From the NCBI RefSeq assembly GCF_963678635.1, contig NC_087070.1, positions 35,033,109-35,097,108 on the forward strand: a stretch of DNA of 64,000 nucleotides. The letters are read 5' to 3'. Positions 57,008 to 64,000 of this stretch are shown here, one piece after another. Position 1 is the stretch's first letter; every line of letters starts with the position of its first letter. This DNA comes from Symsagittifera roscoffensis. Taxonomy: Eukaryota; Xenacoelomorpha; Acoela; Convolutidae. A program made the translations under genes and the position numbers. Below the pieces are notes generated by a model. It saw only the letters and a list, made by a program, of their open reading frames with translations. It did no database searches and was not told the DNA's origin.

Positions 57008-57418
57008 CTCTGCACCAGGGGCGGATATAGTGGGGGACGCCCTCCCTATAAAGGATTCGACCCCCTTCCGACCCAAAGGGTCCCCCCCTTTGTACTATTT
57101 TGAAATATCCATATTTGATGATGGGCCCTAAAAAGTTTCTAACGGCGCCTTTGGCGCCAATATATACTAATTTTGAGGGAGGAGCGCGCGCCGAAAAAAC
57201 GCAATTTTTTCGTCAACATTTTCCAAAAAAAAGCCTAAATACGCCCTTTTTTGGCCTGTTTTTTTTTTTTATTTTACCTGCGGTGCACATACTTTGACCA
57301 AAACGGTCTTTTTAGTGCTTTGGGAAAACTTGAAAAATCAATTTAGTTGACCTGAAAAAAGTCGACAAAAGTTTCCCACCCCCTTCGAGAGTTTCTTAGA
57401 TCCGATCCTGCTCTGTAC
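57008..57418. mobile_element. hAT-type MITE 1 with 8-bp target-site duplication
   Basis: The element (57016-57410, 395 bp) starts CAGGGGCGGATATA and ends TAGATCCGATCCTG, which pair as terminal inverted repeats at 11 of 14 positions. It is flanked by CTCTGCAC (57008-57015) and CTCTGTAC (57411-57418), an 8-bp target-site duplication with one mismatch. Terminal CAGGGGCG and 8-bp duplications are typical of hAT transposons. It contains the palindrome GGCGCCTTTGGCGCC. There is no transposase frame, so it is non-autonomous. Confidence 0.88.
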
Positions 57419-57424
57419 ATTAAT

Positions 57425-57680
57425 TTAACTGTGCTCAATCATCACTAGATTTTTCGACCGCCGCGACTAACTTTTCTATTATCGCGACCGAGATACGCTA
57501 TTTTCAGACTCAGTCCGCGACTAAGTTTTTGACCATCGCAACCTAGATATGGTATTGTCAGAATTTGTCCTTGACTTTGAACTCTGTCCAGACCATAGAT
57601 TTTCAGTAGGGGAGTTAACATTTCTGCGACCGGCATATTCGAAAAATTAGTCGCGGACCTCGATCTGGGTCGAACTGCTC
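57425..57680 (+). repeat. CG-rich GCGACC repeat, second copy (partial)
   Basis: It matches the 3' part of 51340-51945 in the same orientation: GCGACCGAGATACGCTA (GCGAGAGATACGCTA in the other copy), CAGACTCAGTCCGCGAC, TGTCCAGACCATAGATTTTC and AGTCGCGGACCTCGA. The tRNA-box-like part of the first copy is not present here. Confidence 0.75.
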
Positions 57681-57704
57681 TATTTAGCAACAAGACTGCT
57701 CGTA

Positions 57705-58120
57705 TCAGGGCAAAGACCTGAATGTTCCGACTGCCATTTAAATGGTCTCCAACATTTTTTGGTACGCTTACGGGGCCAAACTGAGTATTTTATAAATTGT
57801 GAAATTTTATATTCCCCAACAAAGACTCTCTTTTTGTTCTTCTTTTGTTCTTTCGTTTTCATTGATCATTCCGACAAAGTTTTAACCTCTTTAAAAACTT
57901 GCCTCTGAATTCTAGAGACCTACATACGGCAAGATGTGCGCCTATCTAGTGCACAATTTGGCCGCGTAATGAAATAAGTTTTGTCAAAACTATGAATTTG
58001 AGAGTGATCATAATAAAATTTGTTACAAATCGAGTCGTGTATGGAATTAATTAAATCAATTAGCTGTCTAAATTCAATTTGGAACAAATTTGTAGCGCGG
58101 GATTATTTGCCACGCGTGTA
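57705..58120 (+). repeat. Dispersed repeat, partial copy (5' part)
   Basis: It shares with 62150-62390 ATCAGGGCAA followed by CCTGA, then TCCGACTGCC, and further on a segment with AATTCAATTTGGAAC (AATTAAATTTGGAAC in the other copy). Orientation is the same. No ORF is supported. Confidence 0.55.
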
Positions 58121-58800
58121 ACTTATAAAACGAGACACGTGGCAGGGAACTAGAGTTGTGTTCACACCCGTCTGGGTCCCTGCACATCAAGAGAGGGCTC
58201 CAAGCGACCAGAAATTGTAAACTTGGTCTGAGTAAAAGGACCACCCGGAGCATATATATTCCTCAAAAATGTTTCCTTTCTAATTTCAAACATATCTTTT
58301 GCTTCCAAACTACCAATGTGCTACCTCTACTACTAGACACTTAATAGTAGAAAATGCGTAGAATTGGAGCAGATCTTAGAGAAACGTATATTTTTATCAT
58401 AGGGTACACTTGATAATGAGAAGCAAAATTTCTTTCATATTTTCTGACATTATGCTGCAATGGCAATCTGAGAAATCTTCTGCAAAGTGTTACTGGTTTT
58501 TCGTTATTTTACTCAGTTGTCACCCTTTTGTGCGTTTGTTTTAAGCTACAATTTTACATCACACAAAAACTCAATCTTAGATCGGAACCTAATTATTCCA
58601 GATGATTTTAGAAAAAAATCAGACTATATAATCTAGGTTTGCGTCTCAGATTGTTTATGTTGGAGTTAAAAATTTATTGTTCAAAAACATATTTGTTCAA
58701 ATTAAAGTTATTATAGATTTAGTATTGCAACAAAAATTTTACTGTTTTCAGTACAAAAATAAACAAAGTCAACTAACTTCAGAATATGAAATAAATAGAA
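58121..58800. other. Intergenic DNA downstream of the 59-62 kb gene, nothing recognised
   Basis: A+T-rich sequence without convincing frames. It is the expected 3' flank of the minus-strand gene that ends near 58823. Confidence 0.4.
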
Positions 58801-58806
58801 TTTATT
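58801..58806 (-). terminator. AATAAA polyadenylation signal
   Basis: AATAAA on the minus strand lies 17 bases after the TAG stop of the candidate last exon (58900-58823). A signal this close implies a short 3' UTR and supports that exon as the gene end. Confidence 0.5.
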
Positions 58807-58822
58807 GCCAAATAAAAGTTAT

Positions 58823-61800
58823 CTATCCATAAGTATAATCTGAAATTCTGGATCCACCTTTCTTGTAAACTGAAGATTGTTCAAAACGATCACTTTTTCT
58901 CTGAAACATAAGTTGTTATTTCAACAAAAACTATCAGCTAAAAAGTTTTAACTTGCAATCCCGTATTTTTGCTAAGTCTTTTCAAACCATTTGGAATTTG
59001 GTAAAAGTTAAAACCGAAATCTGAATCTATTTTTTTACTATCAGCTGCGCAGCTGACTTACAGCTTAAGATTTTAGTTTTTTTTTTAAATAAAGTTTGAT
59101 ACATTTAATTATCGAAAACTTACTTTGCTTGACGAGATCGAAAACCGAATTGATAGTTGAGGTCGTGTTTGAAATCCAAGTGGTCTTCTTACGAGAAGGC
59201 GACTTGAAGTTCGCAATCTGATAAGTTTGCGGAAACGGAAACCGAGTATGGAATTCAGCGTCGACCGAACTTCTTTTATCGACTAACTTTGCCATCCATT
59301 GAGGGCTATTTCGGTTGGAATTGACATTTTGGGCTAATGGCAACTTCGGTCTATTAAGGTTTGTTGGAGTCATCATTGGCATTACCATATTTGGAAGTCC
59401 AAAAGGCTTCCACTCGGTTGATCCACCCGAACCGAGCTGAGAGCCGGTGAGTTCGGGCGCTGTCGTGTTTCGGATCCGAGTGTATTTATCATCATTAGAC
59501 TGCTCGGCGCCAAACTTATATCTGAAAATTTGATTCGTGTCAGGGTAAAATACTTCCAGGACTCCGTTGTCCAAGAGCCGGTAGTAGCAACCGCGGTTCC
59601 GAGGAACCATCGCAAGTTGTTGCGGTAGCACTGTATTTGGCATCCCGTATCTCTGTTTTGGAAATTCCAATGGCGAGCTTGCAGGCGAAACATTTGGCTG
59701 AAAATTTGCAGAGTTTTTCGGATTAAAAAAGGATGTCTCGATGATCGCTGAACTTTCACCTGGACTCTTTAAGTTGTCGGATGCGTTAATAGGTCTTTTA
59801 ACAGACGTCCCAACATTTTTCAAGGGGGAGGGGCTTGAATCGCGAGAAGCTCTAGCGGAGTTTGTTTGGGAATGGGTTTTGTTCAACTGGGCGTAGTCCA
59901 CCCCTCCCCCTTTTATAAATTTGGGGAGATAGGGGTCTCCCTGAATAGCCCAATTGTTCACACGAACAGGTGAAGATTGAAGTTGCGACATTACGAAACG
60001 GGATCCAGGAGTGGCGACAGCTGTGATGCCTGAAGATGATGTCGCGGGAACAGCACTGCTGCCGCTTTGTTGCGAAGACGAGCGCTTAAAAACAAGAGCA
60101 AAAAGTTTAAATAAAAAAATAGAATAAGAACTTGAGTAGATCAAGTTAACAGTTTATATAACTGAATTGACTTTCACTTAACATGCAACAATGACATGCC
60201 AAGCAAAGATGTGACCGCTGAACAATCCCCACCCCCTATCTCAGTTCTCGCTGCCAAATTTTTGGTTCACGAACTTTAAAAATTTTCAGCACCTTCGATC
60301 TTAATTTAACAAGTTTGAGAGGAGGAGCTCGCATAAAAAAAAACACAATTGTTTGGTGCAGCGGCGGATCTAGGATTTCTCGCGCAAGGGGATGGGGCGG
60401 ATTTTCATTTAAAAAATCGAAAATTTTGTCGACCTTTCTAATAGGACGACCAAACTAATGTTCAGAGCGCTCTCGGAACGCTATAAAGACCCTTATTTGA
60501 CAAAATTTTCTGGCAAATCTTTGAAAAAAGAAACAGGTAAAACATGCCGTTTTGGGCGATTTTTGGATTTTTTAAACCAAAAAATCGCGTTTATTGGGCG
60601 CGCGCTCCCCTTCAAATTTAGTTCGTATTGGCGCCAAAGGCGCCTCTAGAAAATTTTTAGGGTTGGTCGCCAAAAATGGATGTCTAATCCATGAAAAAGA
60701 AGGTGTATAACCCCCCCCCCCCCCTCCTTATTCCGCCCCTGGTTTGGTGTAAATTTTCCAAAAGGTGCTTAGATGTTTTGAACACAAGTTGCTCGAAGAA
60801 TTTTGACATAACGCGGTTAATTTATTGTTTTAAGAAAGCGTGGAAGAAGAACCTTTTTATGGAAGCTTACTCTTATATATTTTTTAAGCTCTATCTTAAT
60901 ATTTGTATCAAATTGTTTCGATTTTTCTGATACCAAGCGGACCCAGAAAGCATAAGCTTATTAGAGGCAAGTTTTGAAAGCCCAAAAGTAACTCAAAATT
61001 CAAACCTCCCGGGAAGTTTTAAGTGAGTTTTCCAAATCGCGGGTGATTTTCTGCAGTTTCCGTTTAATGGAGCGGGATCTTTTTTTCTCCGCCACCGGAA
61101 TCTCCTCGGCAACCAGTTCGTCCGGAGGACTGGAGGAATGCGCTGGGATCCGATTCACTTCTGGCGGTTTCTCGGAAAACGTCACTTTTCGCTCCCTCAG
61201 CACTAGCTCTGAGTCACTTTTCCAGCCGTCGTGATTCGTATCCGACAAATAGTCGTCGTCAAGATTATTGTCGGTAGAAACCTCCTGCGCAATTTTGCGT
61301 TTGGCACTTCGTAACTCGTTGCCCTGCAGGTCGTTTTTGGGACACAAAAGGCGATATAATTCGCCATGCTCGTTTTGCCAAAGCGTATCTCGTCTCAGAA
61401 TCAAACTTTTTTCGGCTACAGCAGTTGGCGACATCAAATCTCGACCAATAGGAGCGCGGGTTTCTCGTAAATCTGCAGTGTTTGCGTTAGTATTCGAGCT
61501 TTTTTCTGATTGGTTAGTTTCTCTTGACTGATTGGCGTGTGAAATTTCAACAGTTTCATTGTTTTCATAATAGTTTTCATTAATTTTGGGTACTTCATTT
61601 TGATTTTTCTGAATTTGGTTTGGTTGTTTTAAAACTGTAGACGCACAGCTTAAATTGGAATGTTCTAAAGAGTTTTCGTCCTGGATGTTTGCGGAAAACT
61701 TTCCGCCGCTCCCCCCACCGCTACTCTGGCTGTCTGACCCGTGTTCGTCTGATTGACCAGAACTGTTTTGGGTGGAGTGGTGGTTCGGAAGGGTCCTGCA

Positions 61801-61923
61801 ACGATGCAGTTTCGGATCCCGAATGTGACGCCAGGTCTCCAGGGGATCTGGGTTGTTCAGACTCTTGCATTTTATTGGAAGGTATGGAGACGAGTGCATT
61901 GTCGTTTTAGTCGCCATCGTCGG
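58823..61923 (-). CDS. Low-complexity host protein of unknown family, at least three exons
   Basis: Exon 1 coding runs 61917-61006 (304 aa from MATKTTMHSSPYLPIKCKSL), ends in phase 0 before GTTTGA, and exon 2 (60084-59124) starts in phase 0 after TTTTTAAG with RSSSQQSGSSAVPATSSSG. Exon 2 ends before a strong GTAAGT donor. A candidate last exon (58900-58823) starts after ATGTTTCAG and reads RKSDRFEQSSVYKKGGSRIS to a TAG, but its phase does not fit the exon 2 donor directly, so a small exon or another donor is likely. The protein is Ser/Asn/Gln-rich and probably disordered. Conserved-looking islands are DPLETWRHIRDPKLHRC (residues 24-40), LWQNEHGELYRLLCPKN (179-195), ERKVTFSEKPPEV (242-254; KVTF fits an RVxF PP1-docking motif), a basic KKRSRSIKRKLQKIT, and in exon 2 CYYRLLDNGVLEVFYPDTNQ. 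No family recognised. Confidence 0.65.
60351..60749. mobile_element. hAT-type MITE 2 with perfect 8-bp target-site duplication
   Basis: The element (60359-60741, 383 bp) begins CAGCGGCGGATCTAGG and ends TATTCCGCCCCTG, with GTTTGGTG on both sides (60351-60358 and 60742-60749). Its interior is the reverse complement of MITE 1 in part, including the GGCGCCAAAGGCGCC palindrome and the GCGCGCGCTCC stretch, so the two belong to one family in opposite orientations. A run of C (about 60711-60724) lies near the end. It sits inside the intron between exons 1 and 2 of the minus-strand host gene. Confidence 0.93.
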
Positions 61924-61936
61924 CTTAAAATACAAA
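61923..61936 (-). promoter_or_regulatory. Splice acceptor six bases upstream of the start codon
   Basis: The minus strand reads TTGTATTTTAAG and then CCGACG before the ATG at 61917. A pyrimidine-rich acceptor this close to the start suggests either an intron in the 5' UTR or acceptance of a trans-spliced leader. No upstream exon was found in the window. Confidence 0.4.
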
Positions 61937-62149
61937 ACTTACAATATATGGAAAAGAAATGTCATTTTTAAACAAAGAAGATTTTATGATCCTTCAAACT
62001 AAATGATCCTACAGAATATGAAAATATTTCTATAAAATACGTCAAAATCGAGACCCGAAACAAAGGAAAGTCTGGAAAAATTGTCTCAAAACAATATTTT
62101 GATAGCTTTGAGAATAAAATGCTGAAAAAAAAACAGACTGCGCGTACAT

Positions 62150-62640
62150 CAGGGCAAGTCCCTGATTGATCCGACTGCCCCTTTATCCATATCGAATAGT
62201 TTTGGGGAAAATATTTAAAAACTTAAAGTTTTGGACAAAATCAAAGAGCAAGTGTAGAAATTTGAGTCGTAAGAAATTAATACGACCAATTAACTAGCCT
62301 CAATTAAATTTGGAACGATTTTGGTGTGAGGGATAACTCAACAGCATAAAAAATTCGCGTTACACTTTCAGCATAATGAATAAAATGTTCAAACTGCGCA
62401 TAAATTAGTCCACAGCAGGGCCAAATTGGCAGTTTCCAAACTCCAGAAGTTTGCAAAAAAGATCGGAGGTAAAATATTTCAGTAAATTAAAATTTTGGAG
62501 AGTCGATATCTTTAATGGAGCATAAGTTTTTTTGTCAAAAACTATTATTTTGGTCACCGAAAATTGACTGAATAAGAAAAACCACCACAAGGTTAAATAT
62601 TCTGTTTTCTTCAAATATCGGGGCAATAACCGTAACTATA
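62150..62640 (+). repeat. Dispersed repeat, longest copy
   Basis: The left part matches 57705-58120 and the right part matches 52860-53200, so this copy joins both. A 30-base segment with TGTGAGGGATAACTCAA also occurs in the loop of the inverted repeat at 63150-63574. No coding frame is supported. It is probably a non-autonomous element family of this genome. Confidence 0.6.
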
Positions 62641-63149
62641 CAAACAAGTTTAAAATAAAAACATTTGTGAAGAGCGCAGTTTGCCTTCAGCAAATGAAAT
62701 TGAACTGACAAAGAAACCGAAAATCAAATAGCCAAAAATTAAACTTAAGCAAGATGAAATTTTAAGCCTTTTCCTTATAAGACGACAAATTAACACGAAA
62801 CTTTCACTATCTAAATAATTTTCTTTACTACGTCCATTTACATTTGACACAATCAGATTTTATCTTATTAGACGCATAAATAAATCTATGATTTTGGCAA
62901 GTGTGCCGGATTTCCATATGTTTTCAAAAGCAGTTGTTGACTTTCTTAGATCGACCAATGTTTGGATTCTTTTTTGCTCCTAAAACAAAATTTCAAATAG
63001 AAAAATAGAAACACTCTGATAAACAGTTTGCTATTTAGAGAAGAAACGTTTTGAAAATTTTAAGAAAACCGGTCAAAACCACCGGATTTGAACATTTTTT
63101 GGGTGTCCTTGCCAAAAAATGAAGCGTGCCAATAAAATTGAAACTTAAA
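62641..63149. other. Intergenic DNA, nothing recognised
   Basis: A+T-rich, with no supported gene or repeat beyond the edges of neighbouring repeats. Confidence 0.4.
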
Positions 63150-63574
63150 CATAAACAAAAAAATGCAATGAAGTAGAGCCCATATTATTTTCTGAAAAAA
63201 TAATCGAAATATTTAAAAGGTGTAGTTTTTGATACTCTTTATGAAAACCCTTTTTGATACTCTTTAGGAAATTTTTAAGAGCAGTTAACAACTATTAAGA
63301 ACTTTTCATACTAATTCAGGAAATTTAGGAATTTCCTGAATTAGTCAACGATTTTGGTGTGAGGGATAACTCAAAACGCATAAAAATTCGCATGAAAAAT
63401 TTGCATGAATTAGTATGAAAAGTTCTTAATAGTTGTTAACTCCTCTTAAAAATTTCCTAAAGAGTATCAAAAAGGGTTTTCATAAAGAGTATCAAAAAAT
63501 ACACCTTTTCAATATTTCAATTATTTTTTCAGAAAGTAATATGGGCTCTACTTCATTGCATTTTTTTGTTTATG
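63150..63574. repeat. Long inverted repeat (169-bp arms) with a nested palindrome
   Basis: The arms are 63150-63318 and 63406-63574. They start with CATAAACAAAAAAATGCAAT and end with the complement ATTGCATTTTTTTGTTTATG, and pair almost perfectly through AAGAGTATCAAAAAGGG-type sequence. The 87-base loop begins with a second palindrome (63311-63344: CTAATTCAGGAAATT, four bases, then AATTTCCTGAATTAG), so the arm ends have two possible partners. The loop also carries a piece of the dispersed repeat seen at 62317. This fits a fold-back MITE. Confidence 0.9.
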
Positions 63575-64000
63575 AATGCAATGAAATAGCCAAAGTTGGG
63601 CTATTTCAAGCATATTTTGTAGCCGGTCAGCTGAAAATGGATGTGATATAGAAGTACCAAATAGGGTATTTTTTGGTCAGTGAGGGGGTCATATCTAACA
63701 AGTTGATCAGATTGAAATAATTAACGCGGGAATAATTTTCTTTTTTCCATTAAGAAGCAGCAAGGTGGTGATTTATATCTACTCAAAAATCGTTTCAAAT
63801 TTATTCAAATTTGTCTAAATGGTCAAATTTTTTTTCTATATTTTTGTATGTGAGTGAACATATAACAAAAAGGAAAACTAAAACTTCTTCATGCTTTTGT
63901 AAGCCAAAATTTACTGAGATATGATGAGTGAGAACCTGAAAACTGTACAGATATGGTGGTCCAATCTTAAAAATTGCCGCTGCAAATAAATGATATTCTT
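63575..64000. other. Right edge, no gene recognised
   Basis: The plus-strand frame at 63433-63651 overlaps the right arm of the inverted repeat and is not supported as a gene. The rest is A+T-rich DNA. Confidence 0.4.

Noticed and set aside
58900-59124. A 2-base microexon (CT between AAG and GTAAGT near 59060) linking exon 2 to the candidate last exon
   Set aside because: It would fix the phase, but such a tiny exon is improbable without transcript evidence.

Overview
The window looks like A+T-rich nuclear DNA of an invertebrate animal. Both supported host genes have GT-AG introns, and most of the rest is mobile-element debris: Ty3-type LTR fossils, a second kind of reverse transcriptase (RT), LINE tails, hAT-type MITEs and tandem repeats. 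An EFCAB10-like gene points to a lineage with motile cilia or flagella, which argues against a nematode. The species cannot be named from the sequence.

Layout. (1) 1-15.6 kb: a Ty3/gypsy-type fossil on the minus strand (gag about 10.3-7.9 kb, protease, RT/RNase H, integrase), followed toward the left edge by a macro-domain ORF and two further small ORFs. Its long leader lies at 10.3-13.6 kb, next to the 3' part of an unrelated RT element at 14.2-15.6 kb. (2) About 15.6-26.5 kb: the same gag-to-RNase H block, leader and RT tail repeated in inverted orientation, so 4.8-15.6 kb and 16.1-26.5 kb form a head-to-head inverted duplication of about 10.5 kb per arm around a 200-N gap. (3) 27.1-32.3 kb: five and a bit tandem copies of a 1.0-kb unit with coding-like ORFs. 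(4) 33.2-39.35 kb: a second, very A-rich Ty3-like fossil (probable LTR, gag, protease) cut off before RT. (5) 39.4-46.1 kb: degenerate coding-like minus-strand DNA that I could not classify. (6) 46.3-48.5 kb: repeated LINE 3' tails. (7) 48.65-55.96 kb: a four-exon EFCAB10-like host gene on the minus strand whose introns hold several repeats. (8) 58.8-61.9 kb: a second minus-strand multi-exon host gene of unknown family, with a hAT MITE in an intron. (9) 56-64 kb otherwise: MITEs, inverted repeats and dispersed repeats.

The host genes are unrelated to each other as far as can be seen. The most unusual items are the macro-domain ORF behind integrase, the large inverted duplication, the homogenised 1-kb array with units 2 and 5 apparently identical, the unclassified 39-46 kb block, and two MITEs with clear 8-bp target-site duplications.
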